A stretch of DNA of 64,000 nt from Orobanche coerulescens (GCA_033398695.1 CM065806.1:38899001-38963000); one strand, 5' to 3'; shown: positions 21,947 through 34,370, counted from the first letter of the stretch. The notes: generated by a model not told the origin, from the letters alone. Made by a program: numbers and translations.

Positions 21947-24900
21947 ATGAGCCGCCGGTTAGTATTTTCATTCACACACGATCGTGCCACGACGGTTGTT
22001 CATCTTCCCACGATCGTCTTTGAAGAAGATGAGACCATCGTGTACACGATGGTCTTTCGTGGGCACGATGGTTACACACGACGGCCGCCGATCGTGTGTG
22101 CCGCCGTACTAGAAGAGCAAAAGCTCACGCTTGCACACGATCGCAGCACACGATCGTTGCCCGTCGTGTGAACCGTCGGTGGCACACGATGGTCTTCACA
22201 CGACGGGCATCGATCGTGTGCTCGCGATCGTGCAAGGCGTAATTTTTTTTTCGTTCTCTTAAGCATTTTATCATATTCTTATGAGTTGTATGTCCATATT
22301 GCAGAATGGCTGCGTATGGAATAGACCTACATTGCGTTTTGTTACACGTCAAGTGAATCTTTACATACGGGAGGCGGTATTTAAAGAGATCATTGAGACA
22401 TTAAGAAGTATGGGCCGCAATTCCGCTGTTGCTGATCGAGCTATCGAGAGCTTGACCGAGGGGGTCCTGGGGCGCTTGATTAAAGTTAGGAGGAATGGGA
22501 GTTCAAATACTGCCCTACATCACTTGATTGCTCGTCAATTGGAGGGTGATCAAATCCCCCCGGATGAGTCGTGGTTCCAGGTTTGCGGGAGGACCATTCG
22601 TTTTACGGCCCGTGATTTTGCCTTGATCACGGGACTCCATTTTGGAAACTCTACCTTCCATCCGCAGGACGACCATCTCCTTCCGTCTGACGTTATTTTC
22701 CACAGAATACTCCATGGCAAAAATATTAAGGTTAGTGTTCTGCGGAAGAGGTTCAATGCTCGAGATTTTGGTAGAGACATAAGATATTATGTCAAGGTTG
22801 CCAATTTGCTTATATACTACTACTTTATCCTATGCCGTGACGACATGATGGTCGAGACATGGGCATGGGCATTAGTGGAGGATTTCGAGCAGTGGGATAT
22901 GTTTCCTTGGGGTTCTTATGCCTTTGGGGTTTTATCTTACTACATAGGCAACGTTGCCATGAAGGAGGGACAAGAGCACAAGGACTATCACTTCTATGGT
23001 CCTGTTTGGGCTTTATAAATATCGTCGTATGAGATGATTCCTGCATTGGGAGCATTGTGTGGTATTCGAGATAAAACTGTCCAAGTCCCCCGGTGTTTGA
23101 TGTGGACTACGAGGAAGATGTTTTGTGATTTCACTCATTTCTTCGACGATAAGGTACATAAATTTCTAAACGTATTTTCTCCTGACTTCATCTCTTAAAC
23201 GTTATGTGATTGCCCATCTAATGGTATTATTTAATGACTAATTTTGCAGCACAGAGTATTTCCCTCTTTACCGCATTTGGAGGAGGATGAGGCTGAGTAC
23301 TACTACCTGAGCTTTGAGAATGGCTCGCCATATGACGTTAAGTTCATTAAGCCTGTAAGAATAGCTGTGAAGAATAAGGAGGATGAGCCTGCGCCGATCC
23401 CGAGGAAGAAAGTTATGGATAGGTTGAAGAAGGCTGCTGGAAAATTAATTACATATGAGTCGGCACATAAAGTGTCGAAGCGACACCGGCAGAGTACCCC
23501 ACCAGTAGATGGTGCAGAGACATCGGACCGGGAGAGGCAGCCAGAGAGGGTGTGTTGTGTCCACGGACTTCCTTGTCCGGACCACACCCAGGACACGAGC
23601 AGGGATGAGTACTTCGATCACCGTTTGAAGGCGATCTTGTACGACGATTCTGAGTCCGGATTTATTGATCGAGTTTCTCGCCGGGTGCTTTCTGGGATCG
23701 TGGATTTCTTCGGACCTATGCATAGAAGTTCTAGGAGCCCGGTACACTACTCAGCTGGGAGCCATGATAGGCCTCGTCATTCTGCATCTGTTAGCAGCGC
23801 CCAGCGGAGGATTCCTGACCCTCCACGTCACTCAGTCTCTGGCGCAGCACACAGTCACCATTCTCATCGTCAGCCTAGTCATCATTCTCAGCGTCAGCCG
23901 AGTCACCATTCTCAGCGTCAGCCGAGTCACCATTCTCAGCATCCGCCTACCCACCATTCTGAGTTCCAGCACAGTCACCATTCTCAGATTCATCATTCTG
24001 TTGAGCGGACTCAGCAGCCCTTTGATTACGAGCATCAGTATGAGCCATTTGAGGCACCGTTTCAGCAGTATGGGACGATGTTCAACTGGTTTCAGGATGA
24101 GCATCATTACAGTGCGATGTTTCGAAGTGAGGGTGGTGGTCCTGAGCAGCAACCTCCATTTCAGATCGAGCAGCCAGTTTTTGAGATCGAGCAGCCTGCA
24201 TGCGGCTCTCTGATCGTTATAGTTGTGAGAGGGATGCTGAGGGTGACGAAGATGGTGAGAGTGCCGGAACGCAGCATTTGGGTGAGCGTAGTCTTCCACT
24301 GCGAGTGAGTCGACCATCTGCTGCTCTTCGGGAGCCTTTTGTGGTTGCGCCTCCAAGAGATAGCGAGGCTCTGAAGAAGTTGTACCTACAGTTTAGGAGG
24401 GAGCAGCCACGTGATGCTATTGTCCGGTGTTTGGAGACTGGGCATGCTCTCACCCAGGCGTTATTTGACCGGATAGAGTCTAGCCGTGAAGACTTTGATG
24501 CCGAGGTGATAGACTGTTATGTGCTTGCGACTCGAGCGAGGCTTCGGAGGGGAGTCCGTAGTGTTGGTGTCGGTAGAGTTGGCACTGTACTTGCCGGCTC
24601 CCTATTTTACGTAAGTTCTATAACCTACTCACTTGTATATCATTGGTTTGATATCGATTTTTTTTAATTTTGTGGTTTGGCTTTTTGTAGTTAGTTTTGG
24701 CCAACGAGTTTGCAAGACTCCATTCGGATGATCCACTTGGTATCAAGGTGACGGGGAAGCCGGTTTATAAGGAGTGGAAAATTCCTAAATGCATCGAGGA
24801 CTACATGACAGGTCTTGATACACCACATGCGGTTCCATGGTTAAATTGCAACGAAGTAAGTTTGAAATTTATATTTATAAATAATTGACGATTTGTTGCC

Positions 24901-25404
24901 ATTTGAAATTTATATTTATAAATGATTCGCTATGTTTGATGTGATGATCTTATATGATTACATATTTTGTTTCAACAGATCATTGCTATTTGTTGCCTCG
25001 ACTAGAGCCACTGGGTGACTATCAAGATTGACATCATAGCATGGACCGTGGAGTTGTACGATTCCTTGTCACACCACCACGAAGATGGTCGATACCGATT
25101 CAACCAACTGCGACCGATTATGCGTGTGATGCCTCGTGTGCTAGCTCAATCCGGGTATTGGATGAACAACCAATCGAAGAAGAAGTATGACACGGAGATG
25201 AGTTTCAAAATTATGCCACGAGAGCTACAGTTCATACAAAACGACAATCACAGTTGTGGCCCCTTCGCGTGCATGTACTTGGATCGACTCGTCTCTGCAA
25301 ACCCAGGAGCAAAGCACCAAATCAAGGAACTTAATGAAAAATATATTAAGAAATATCGATATGGTTTAGCTACTAAAATCTTTATGTTGTCTTTAGACAT
25401 GTAG
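21947..25404 (+). pseudogene. MULE-1 DUF1985-Ulp1 cysteine protease gene (C48-like), decayed
   Basis: Inferred exons: 21947-21961 (5 codons), 22305-23153, 23250-24610, 24691-24855 and 24979-25404, all with GT-AG borders. Exon 2 is DUF1985-like (FTARDFALITGLHFG). Exon 3 is acidic/basic with a His-Ser-Gln repeat (HHSQ units, 23850-24000). The last exon is the Ulp1 peptidase: SHWV (His), ELYDS (Asp) and NDNHSCGPFACM (Gln/Cys region). Ulp1 proteases cut SUMO-type tags; MULE copies are known in plants and their role is unclear. Breaks: stop at 23016, frameshift near 24200, stop TAG at 25003 just before the catalytic His. The first exon is tentative because an alternative donor GTTAGT lies 5 bp upstream. 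Confidence 0.78.
21970..22240. repeat. CACGATCGTG palindrome array in first intron of the Ulp1-like gene
   Basis: Many copies and variants of ACACGATCGTG, CACGATGG and CACGACGG in about 270 bp, in both orientations, ending just before the intron 3' end. The array lies wholly inside the inferred intron 21962-22304. Confidence 0.85.
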
Positions 25405-25489
25405 AATGGTTTATGGTGTGTTGTTAAATATTTATGTTGTATTTAGACAGTTTTGGCAATATGAATGTGTCAGTGTTGTTAAATCTTCA

Positions 25490-25737
25490 TGTGTTGGCTC
25501 TGTGTTACACACGATGGATGAACACGATCGTGAACATCGTGGGTCACGATCGTATTGTGTTGTTAAATCTTTATGTTTTGGCTCTGTGTTACACACGATG
25601 GATGCACACGATCGTGGCCATCGTGTGTTACGATCGTGTGCAACCTACCCACGGTAATGGCTTGATACTGTCGTGTGCGCACGATGGCTGGCATGACCGT
25701 GTGAACACGACCGTGAGTACCATCGTGGGCACGGCCG
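25490..25737. repeat. CACGATCGTG palindrome array downstream of the Ulp1-like gene
   Basis: Two diverged copies of a ~110-bp unit (GTTGTTAAATCTT...GTTACACACGATGGATG...) and then dense ACACGATCGTG variants. They run into the 413-bp tandem repeats. Confidence 0.8.
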
Positions 25738-27447
25738 TGCACACGATCATGTGTTCCATCGTGGACACGATCGTGTACACGATCGTGTGCATATGAACTT
25801 TTGGTATTTTTGCAAATTTGAACTATTGTGTTATCTAGAATGATGTTTTGTGATTCAAACATCGCTTGTTCAAACATTAATTACTATATAGCTTCTTATA
25901 CGAACTCCTATTTGTCATTTCGTTGTAATTCATTAGTATATGGGGTATTTCATCCAGATGATTGAACTTATCCGTACGAACTAATACACTGAGAACAAAT
26001 GGACGACATATGATATGCAATATATTATGTTAATTCAATCAATAACTTTTTAAATAAGTGTATCATTAACAAATAATTGTTACTATATAAGTAACAACAC
26101 CTAAATTGACGAGTAATTTGAGAAATTGGTGAAAATTCTTGATGTTCTTGTGCACACGATCGTGTGTTCCATCGTGGACACGATCGTATACACGATCGTG
26201 TGCTTATGAACTTTTGGTATTTTTGCAAATTTGATTTATTGTGTTATCTAGAATGATGTTTTGTGATTCAAACATCGCTTGTTCAAACATTAATTACTAT
26301 ATAGCTTCTTATACGAACTCCTATTTGTCATTTCGTTGTAATTCATTAGTATATGGGGTATTTCATCCAGATGATTGAACTTATCCGTACGAACTAATAC
26401 ACTGAGAACAAATGGACGACACATGATATGCAATATATTATGTTAATTCAATCAATAACTTTTTAAATAAGTGTATCATTAACAAATAATTGTTAATATA
26501 TAAGTAACAACACCTAAATTGACGAGTAATTTGAGAAATTGGTGAAAATTCTTGATGTTCTTGTGCACACGATCGTGTGTTCCATCGTGGACACGATCGT
26601 ATACACGATCGTGTGCTTATGAACTTTTAGTATTTTTGCAAATTTGATTTATTGTGTTATCTAGAATGATGTTTTGTGATTCAAACATCGCTTGTTCAAA
26701 CATTAATTACTATATAGCTTCTTATACGAACTCCTATTTGTCATTTCGTTGTAATTCATTAGTATATGGGGTATTTCATCCAGATGATTGAACTTATCCG
26801 CATTTAACTAATACACTGAGAACAAATGGACGACACATGATATGCAATATATTATGTTAATTCAATCAATAACTTTTTAAATAAGTGTATCATTAATAAA
26901 TAATTGTTAATATATAAGTAACAACACCTAAATTGACGAGTAATTTGAGAAATTGGTGAAAATTCTTGATGTTCTTGTGCACACGATCGTGTTTTCCATC
27001 GTGGACACGATCGTATACACGATCGTGTGCTTATGAACTTTTGGTATTTTTGCAAATTTGATTTATTGTGTTATCTAGAATGATGTTTTGTGATTCAAAC
27101 ATTGCTTGTTCAAACATTAATTACTATATAGCTTCTTATACGAACTCCTATTTGTCATTTCATTGTAATTCATTAGTATATGGGGTATTTCATCCAGATG
27201 ATTGAACTTATCCCTACGAACTAATACACTGAGAACAAATGGACGACACATGATATGCAATATATTATGTTAATTCAATCAATAACTCTTTAAATAAGTG
27301 TATCATTAACAAATAATTGTTAATATATAAGTAACAACACCTAAATTGACGAGTAATTTGAGAAATTGGTGAAAATTCTTGATGTTCTTGTGCACACGAT
27401 CGTGTGTTACATCGTGGACATGATCGTATACACGATCGTGTGCATAC
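25738..27447. repeat. 413-414-bp tandem repeat, four full units plus a partial fifth
   Basis: Units begin TGCACACGATCGTG at 25738, 26151, 26564, 26978 and 27391. Each has a ~55-bp head made of CACGATCGTG palindromes and a ~360-bp AT-rich body. Units differ by only a few substitutions, indicating recent amplification or homogenisation. Open frames within are repeat artefacts. Confidence 0.93.
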
Positions 27448-27520
27448 GTGGATACAGCGCCAATTTGACACCAAAGACAACGCGACACCTGGTTGCTAAC
27501 GTGTCACATGATTGGAACAC

Positions 27521-27612
27521 ACGATCGCGGCGATCGTGTGCACGATCGCGGCGATCGTGTGCACGATCGCGGCGATCGTGTGCACGATCGCGGCGATCGT
27601 GTGCACGCTCGT
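27521..27612. repeat. 21-bp palindromic tandem repeat
   Basis: Four head-to-tail copies of CACGATCGCGGCGATCGTGTG. Each unit is itself nearly a perfect palindrome, so the array can form stacked hairpins. It lies about 190 bp upstream of the small two-exon gene. Confidence 0.9.
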
Positions 27613-27639
27613 GTTTACTTCAAAGGTCAAATTATTTTA

Positions 27640-27742
27640 TTATAAAATCCCATCGTGGGTCGCCCCCCCTTATTATAAATCCCAGCGTGGGTCGGTCCCC
27701 CCTTATTATAAAATCCCAGCGTGGGTCGGTCCCCCCCCTTTT
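27640..27742. repeat. three ~33-bp tandem units
   Basis: Units of the type ATTATAAAATCCCAGCGTGG followed by GTCGGTCCCCCCTT. Each carries a TATAAA string, so they could offer multiple TATA-like sites for the gene starting at 27802. Confidence 0.8.
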
Positions 27743-27801
27743 TCACTACAAACCCTAATCAATTAACATCAGTTAAAATTCATTAAAATCAAATACGCAA
27801 A

Positions 27802-28168
27802 ATGAGCGGCCGATTACGAGAAAGCGATTCAGGAGGAAGTGAAGCACCACCACCTAAAAGAAGGAGGATACCTCCTCCCAACCCACCATACAGAACTAGG
27901 CCGAGAGGAAGATACTCAATGCTCAGAGTAAGTTTTTTGATTTTGTTGTATGTATAGTGACTATCATTGCAAATTAATGTGTTCCATGAAACAGGGCCTG
28001 TTTAAAAACACTGCGAGGACTCCAGTCATACTATATGGTGATGATGATAATGATTTGGAGATTTCTGAGAATAAAAGCAAAAAAGTTATTTTGGAAGAGG
28101 AAGTTCATGAAGACGGTGATACAAGACTAAAGATACAGCAACAGATGGGGGAAAAAGGATCCAATTGA
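27802..28168 (+). CDS. small two-exon gene of unknown function inside MULE-1
   Basis: Exon 1 (27802-27927, 42 codons) begins MSGRLRESDSGG and has a nuclear-localisation-like PKRRR followed by Pro/Arg-rich sequence. It ends at GTAAGT. The intron is only 67 bp and ends ATGAAACAG. Exon 2 (27995-28168) opens GLFKNTARTPVIL and then turns acidic (GDDDNDLE, LEEEVHEDGD). Phase 0 is kept, giving about 99 residues with a basic N-half and an acidic C-half. No stop or frameshift is seen, unlike every other MULE-1 gene. I do not recognise the family. Its position between the Ulp1-like and MURA genes suggests an element-encoded accessory protein; host capture is also possible. Confidence 0.55.
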
Positions 28169-29042
28169 TTGTTTTTTTTTTATGTTATTATTAGATATTT
28201 TTGTGTGATGGTGATTAAATTTTGTTTTGTAAAGTTATATGCTTTGGAACTGTAAACTATTGCTCTTTGAAGTGAGCTACTTTGTTATGGTTAATGTTTG
28301 GCTCCATAATTACCTTTATTTGCTTTACATAACTGAACACTTAAATTTCAATTCAAAGGTAAAGAAAATAGACACAAAATTATGCATTTCAACTAATAAT
28401 CAGAATACTGAATCAATACATGGTCCATCGAGGATCAAAATATCAGCACATGATTGTTGCTAGTAAGTCACAAAATATAAAAATACATAAGCAATTTAAG
28501 TTTCACGGTATGGACATCCCCTTATGTCATGGTCATCATTACGGCAAATGCTACACCTCTTCTTCTGCCGGCGCCTTTGCCTCGTTTGTTCATCGATTTC
28601 TTGAGTTTCTTCAGGGATATTCAAATCCACACCACCTATGGGAATGAATGCTTTGCAAGATTTTCTATTGTGGCCGGTTCCTTTACACCTACCGCACACC
28701 TGAGGCCGTCCACCTGCGGACAAATTTTCAACAGCGGACCGTGCGCGACTCATACTTGGTCGGACGGCTTGTCGTACCCCCTATGGAGGTACGCAAACGA
28801 TGGATGAGATCTCCGGTGGGACATTCCACTCATCAGGATGTGGGATGGGACTAATATGCTCCTTATAAGTCTCTCTAAGGCCTTGTTGCTTGAAATAACG
28901 ACTAACAAAATCATACACGGACAAACCATTGCCGGCGCGCCTGTTACAATAAGCAATTATGTCAAGGATGTTGTATAGGATAATGTATTTTTGATATTGA
29001 TGAGGTGATAAATCCAGACCATCCCTGTTTTGCAAACGATGG

Positions 29043-29463
29043 CAAAACACGATCGTGCCGATCGTGTGTTACGATCACAGCGATCGTGGGGTTACGATCG
29101 GCATGATTGGGGTACGATCGTGCCCATTTGGTTACGATCGTGCCCATCGTGTGTCAATCGTAGGTTACGATAAGGGCGATCGTGGGTTACGGTCATGGCG
29201 ACCGTGGGGTTACGATCGTGCCCATCATTGGTTACGATCGTGCCCATCGTGGTTTACGATCGTGCCCATCGTGGGTTTCGATCATGACCATCGTGAGTTA
29301 CGATCGTGACCATTGGGTTACGATCGTGCCCATCGTGGGTAACGATCGTGCCCATCGTGGGTTACGATCGTGCCCATCGTGGGTAACGATCGTGCCCATC
29401 GTGGGTAACGATCGTGCCCATCGTGGGTAACGATCGTGCCCATCGTGGGTAACGATCGTGCAC
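29043..29463. repeat. 22-bp tandem array in an intron of the MURA gene
   Basis: Units of GGGTAACGATCGTGCCCATCGT (22 bp), degenerate at the left end and nearly uniform from about 29300 to 29460, right up to the Athila insertion. Same CGATCGTG core as the other MULE-1 arrays. Confidence 0.92.
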
Positions 29464-29468
29464 ACAAC

Positions 29469-30784
29469 TGTTGCGATTTTCTTTACACGCAAGTGCACAT
29501 CATCGTTTACAAGTAATAAAGTGATAAGTAGAGTATCGTTCCCACGAGGATTTAATTTCTAACTACCGATTTTTGTGTATTCCAATTTTATCTGAACAAT
29601 CGAATTTGGGATTTTGTAATTAATAACTAGAAGAATTACTAAAAGACTAGTATAAAACGATGGCTTGAATAAAATAAATCAAATGATGAATACGTCTAGG
29701 GTTCTGAATCCACCTTAGTTTATCCGAATTTACTCTCGATTATCCGTAATAAATAATTTTCCCAATTTATTGAAGGCGGAGATTGCTAATATATTCTACC
29801 GCCTCTCCCGAGGTCAATAGATTTATCTAAAGGCGAATAACGCACTCTATCCCTAGGTGAATTAATTCGTCAATAGGCGAAAAGCATAAAATCTCCTAAA
29901 GGCCACGTAGTTCCTATGAGTATATTCCTATCTCACAGAATAAAACGGTCCTCACCAATAGTTCCTCACCAAATCTCCTCTCCCGATTCGAAGTGAATGA
30001 TTAAATCAATACAACTATTGGCCAGATAATTGCAAGCATTAAACATAATTGGGAAAACTCAATAAAAAGGTAATAAATTGGATAATCTCAATCAATTCGT
30101 CAAAACAAAGGTTTCATCAAAACCCTAGATTAGGGCTTTAGCCTGACATACTACTAATCGAAAATACAGAATAAATAAATGAAAGCATAAAATTCAAATG
30201 CAGATGAAGCTCGGATTCCTCCGTTCTTCAGCTTCCGCCTTCTGCCCTTGAAGTCTTGTGCTTCCCTCTTCTTCTGCCGTCTCCAAGCTTAAGCTGCAAA
30301 AGATTCAAGATCCAAAGATTGTTTAATTAGGGTCTTAAACCCTATTTATAGCTCAGCACATCAACAAATCGCGTCCGTATCAGTCGGTCGAAAACTGGCT
30401 TCGAAACAGCCCAAAATCCGCGCGGACATACAAAAACTGCCAAGTGTGCTGCGACGCACTAAACCTGTGCCGCGGCACATCGCCTTCAGCTGAATGCCTG
30501 GGCGTTAATTAATTATTCTGTGCCGCGGCTCACAGGATCGTGCCGCGGCACAGTCTGATTTACTCGGCCTTGGTGGGTGTCTTCTGTCTTGTGGCTCGGT
30601 TTCCTTGTGCCGCGGCTCAGAGTCCAGATTTGCCGTTTTCGCCCGTTTTGCCTCGTTTTAGCTTTCGGACTTCAATTTCCTGTCAATCATACAAAATTAA
30701 GGCATTAAAAGCTCATTTAGACAATTTTACTCTCCAAAATACTACAAAATAATGATAAATAAGCGTATAAGAATACGCCTAACA
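29469..30784 (-). repeat. Athila 3' LTR (1316 bp)
   Basis: Nearly identical to 37278-38572. Minus-strand TATA box at 30351-30342 (TATAAATAGG). CCGCGG-centred palindromes (TGTGCCGCGGCACA and TGTGCCGCGGCTCA) sit at about 30455-30620, upstream of the TATA box in transcription direction. Confidence 0.92.
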
Positions 30785-30802
30785 AATACCCCCAAACTTA
30801 AG
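30785..30802 (-). other. Athila polypurine tract
   Basis: Reads TAAGTTTGGGGGTATT on the minus strand, directly before the 3' LTR. Confidence 0.75.
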
Positions 30803-32055
30803 CCTTTGCTTGTCCTCAAGCAAAAAGAATTAAATTCAATAAAAGAATGTCGTGAATCATCGTGCAACTCATAATGTTCAACCTAATCAATACTATCCTG
30901 TAATTCTCTCTAAATAATACGAGTGTCATAAAAGCGAGCTGCACTCAGAATAATGATTCCGCAAAGTAATAAACTTCAGTCCTAATCACTCGTTCATGAA
31001 GAAAATCCAGCTCAAAGATTAACAAAACGTGAGTCAAATCGACCGTCAATATGAAAGGCTAAAATAAACAAGCTAGTTCGTCCCGTTCCACTGTCTAGTG
31101 GCACAATTTTCACGAGTTTCATAACAAATAAACCTCGGACAGTAATCCCTTATATATATATGCTCAAGAAATTTATTCGAGTTGACCACTAGGTTAGGAT
31201 CTCGGGATGTTTCATCGGGATAATCCTAGGGTGGAACTTCCATTCTCATGTATTGGAAAACCGTTTGACGTAAAAGACACTCATGGGGCACATGGATGCT
31301 TCTAGTTACTAAGTTCCCGTCTACAGTGGAGAAACAACTCGAATATATAATTTCCGCATGTCCGAATCAAGGTTGCCATTTTACACGAGAGTAAACAGCG
31401 GGTTACGCGAATACCCCCGGTTACTAGGCTCCCTATCATTGGCACATGTGAAATATCTAAATCACTAGTCTAATCAGGGTCGTTGTTTTACGCGAGAGCA
31501 AACAACGGGTCACGTGAATACCCCCGGTTACTAGACTTCCCTTCATAGAACACATTATCTCGACTTTAGGGAAAAACTGACCGACTCTAAACTCAATCTA
31601 AGTGCCAAAACGACTAAAGAAACAGTACGACTCACTATCCAGAAGATGTAACCAAACGTATTGACGGTGATTTTAAAACAAGTATGTATCGTCTCTTATC
31701 TGCCAAGACCTCTACAATCACGAAAAATTTCGGACCTAAATGAATACTAAGCAGAACAGAAATAACTGACTACAACTCGACTAAAACTCGACCATTTCTT
31801 CAGAGAGAAAAACAGTGTCGTAACATCAGTATCACACAAATAGAAGCACTAAAAATTCACGAATAACGAAAAACTAAGACAAGCAAGGCTATCTAAAAAA
31901 TTTTTACGCAAAGTAATGAAAAGTGCAACGAAATAAAGTACAGCAATAAAATAAGGTACAACAATGAATGTAGAAACTGAAAGTAAATCCTCCCAAAACT
32001 TAGGACGTACATTGACCTCAATGGACAAAAAATGATATGCAATAAAAGTAAAAGG
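30803..32055. other. Athila 3' non-coding region
   Basis: No open frame of note. Contains two related ~95-bp stretches (around 31370-31440 and 31480-31550, both with CGGGT...CGAATACCCCCGGTTACTAG), so a short local duplication is present. Confidence 0.6.
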
Positions 32056-33461
32056 TCAAGTACTCCCCTCCAGTCTGCTCAGGAGCTGGTGCCGGCATCG
32101 TCCGGTGAGGAGGGTGGTGTGGCTGGCCGGGCGGGCGCAATAAATGGCCCGTCGGGATGCATGATATGGGCCGTCCATGCGGCGAGGTGCTCCTGATGAT
32201 AAGCATCCCTCGCAGCAAGACGCCTCGCCTCTCTTCGGCTGGCCCGGCGGGCCTGCTCTCGCATCTCGGCTCTGACGGCAGCAACTACGCTCTCCCGCTC
32301 CGCCCGCTGCTCCTCCCGCATGGCAGCCATCAAGCTCTCTCTCTCTCCTCATCTCATCTCTCTCTCTCCTCGTCTCCTCTCTCAGCTCCTCTCTCTCTCT
32401 CCTCAGATCCTCTCTCTGCTCCTCTCTCTGTCTCCTCAAATCCTCCCTCAGCCCATCAAACAACTCCTGCAACCTCGCTCTGTCGGGTGGCGGGCCAGCA
32501 TCTCCATGTGTCAACAAAAGCGGCTCGGGGGATCCCTCGTGGGCCTCCTCTAGCAGAAATCCTCTCCCCCGAGCGTGCGCTGGCGCTCCTCCCCACTGGT
32601 CAAAGTGCGATATGATGCGGTGGTCGATCGGGGCCTGGGGGGCAAGCATCGGCTCGTCGTCTGACCACGTCAGCCCCGACTACCGGCATAAAGCGCAGAT
32701 GAGGGAGGGGTGCTTCAACCCCGTCTTGGCCCCCCCTGGATACACTGGAAGATAGATCGGAGAAGGATGGGGGCCACATCGAAACGCAGCCCGGAAGTGA
32801 TAGCAAAAAGTGTCCGGGCGCGGGAGAGAAAGACTGTACGGATCTGGGAGGTGGGGTCAATGCGTGCGCAGATAAAATAAAGCCAGGCACGCCCGAGCCG
32901 GCTGAGTCGCGAGCTCCTAAAGTGAAAAGTGGAAGAACTCTGTGCTCGCTGCTCCCAGTCGGTAAAGGGCTGTGCAATGGTCTCAAGCAGGGCCTCCTTA
33001 GTGAGGCTGGTCATCACTCGGTCATAGGCTGACTCGTCAACCACCGGAAACCCAAAAAGCCTCCGAATAGCAGCCGTGGAGAAATCAACTGTAACCCCTC
33101 GGACGTCGACCTGAGTCCGAGACTCTAAAGACGACAACGTATGCCCTGCCCGAATGTGCTTCAGCAGTGCCCTGGCGTAAAATTCCTGCACGATCGAGAT
33201 AACTGCTGGCTCGGGAGGTGCGGTAAATCTGGCCCACCCCATCTCTTCAATCATATTGAGCAATTCCCCGTCCTGAGGAGCTGGAGTAAAACCCCTCTCT
33301 GGAATAAGTGGTCGTGGCCGGATCTTTTCATTGAATATCTTGTGAATTTCGGGGTCCGAAAATTAGTGCCCCTCCGCCTCGGCCCGACCACGAGAGGTCT
33401 CCCCTCGAGTAGGGGATGACTCGGTCCTAGCTCTCTTGCTCAGCTTCTTGGTTCTCGCCAT
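32056..33461 (-). pseudogene. Athila env-like/extra ORF (putative plant transposon protein domain), decayed
   Basis: ATG at 33461 (MARTKKLSKRART). An in-frame TAA near 33363 interrupts it, then the conserved part 33263-32715 follows: VQEFYARALLKHI, VRGVTVDFSTAAIRRLFGF, RLGRAWLYFICARI. I recognise these as the plant transposon protein domain found at the 3' side of Athila elements. Past 32715 the frame shifts, and 32649-32056 encodes a Glu/Arg-rich coiled coil (REDLRREREELREE), whose antisense is the CT-rich run at 32338-32450. Role in the element is unknown. Confidence 0.65.
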
Positions 33462-34139
33462 AATCAGTCCTGAAAAGTAAAACACGAGGGTTTATTCACG
33501 CAAAAATAATAACACTGATCTATGCTCGGCTAAGGATGTCCAGCCAGAAATTCCGAATTTAAGAAAATAGCGCATACGTGAGAGAAGGATGAAATTGGAT
33601 TTAAACGTTTAACCTGGATGTAAGGGTTGGGCTTGCTGTAACTTCAAGACGAATACGTTGCACGAAATTCAAAACGATTGCTTTTCCAAAGAAAATTTTT
33701 CATTTAGGCAATTTATCAAACACCTTGAGGGCACAAGTTTACTTGAAGAATAAACATAGTTATAGCTCGATTCAACCCCCAAAAACCGAAACATAATTCA
33801 ATCATCATCAACTCAACACATTCAACTCATTGATATTCCGATTTAACCATGAAAATTCGATAAAACTACCATGTTATTCTCTAACAATCCTAAAACTTTT
33901 TGAAGGAAAAATAGCATGTTCAATCCATTCAAAGCATAAACAAATTCAAATCTAAACCATAAACAAGTAGAGATTAAAGGTTTGAACGTACCTTTTTGGT
34001 TTTGTTAAGATTACAAGAAGAAATCACAGGAAAAAAATAGAAGAAGACTTCGGCCGGTCGCTACCGGGAGGGAAGGAGAAGGAGAAGGAAGGCGTACTGA
34101 AATGCCGGCGAATGCGTGTTATATGCTACCCGGCCTTTC

Positions 34140-34370
34140 AGATTCGCATAGCAGCCGCGGCACGGCTAAAGTGAGCCGCGGCACAGTCTGATCCTTTTAC
34201 TGTGTTCTCGTTTTGTCGTGCCGCGCACAGATTTCGTGTGCCGCGGCTCAATGCTCAAGTGTGCCGCGGCTCATTTATGCCGTGCCGCGGCACAGAGTAC
34301 TGATTGGTTTAGCCTCCTTGCGATTGATGTGTGCCGCGGCTCACAATACCTGTGTCGCGGCTCATACTTG
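34140..34370. repeat. TGTGCCGCGGCTCA palindrome cluster in Athila internal region
   Basis: Eight or so copies of GTGCCGCGGCACA or GTGCCGCGGCTCA, in both orientations, the same family as in both LTRs. It lies in the region where pol is missing, upstream of the env-like ORF on the minus strand. Confidence 0.85.

Noticed and set aside
23445..24356. Minus-strand open frames opposite the His-rich exon
   Set aside because: Mirror of the CAC/CAT-rich repeat in the Ulp1-like gene; the plus strand has the domain and splice evidence.
27366..27766. Open frames with repeated Arg-Ser-Cys or Ile-Val-Cys-Thr units
   Set aside because: They are translations of the CACGATCGCGG tandem repeats in several frames; no start context, domain or codon constraint.
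29043..29463. Regular 22-bp repeats resembling a CRISPR array
   Set aside because: No alternation of constant repeat and unique spacers; it is a simple head-to-tail minisatellite in an intron, in plant DNA.
32157..32553. Leu/Ser-rich plus-strand frames
   Set aside because: Antisense of the CT/GA-rich coiled-coil part of the Athila extra ORF.
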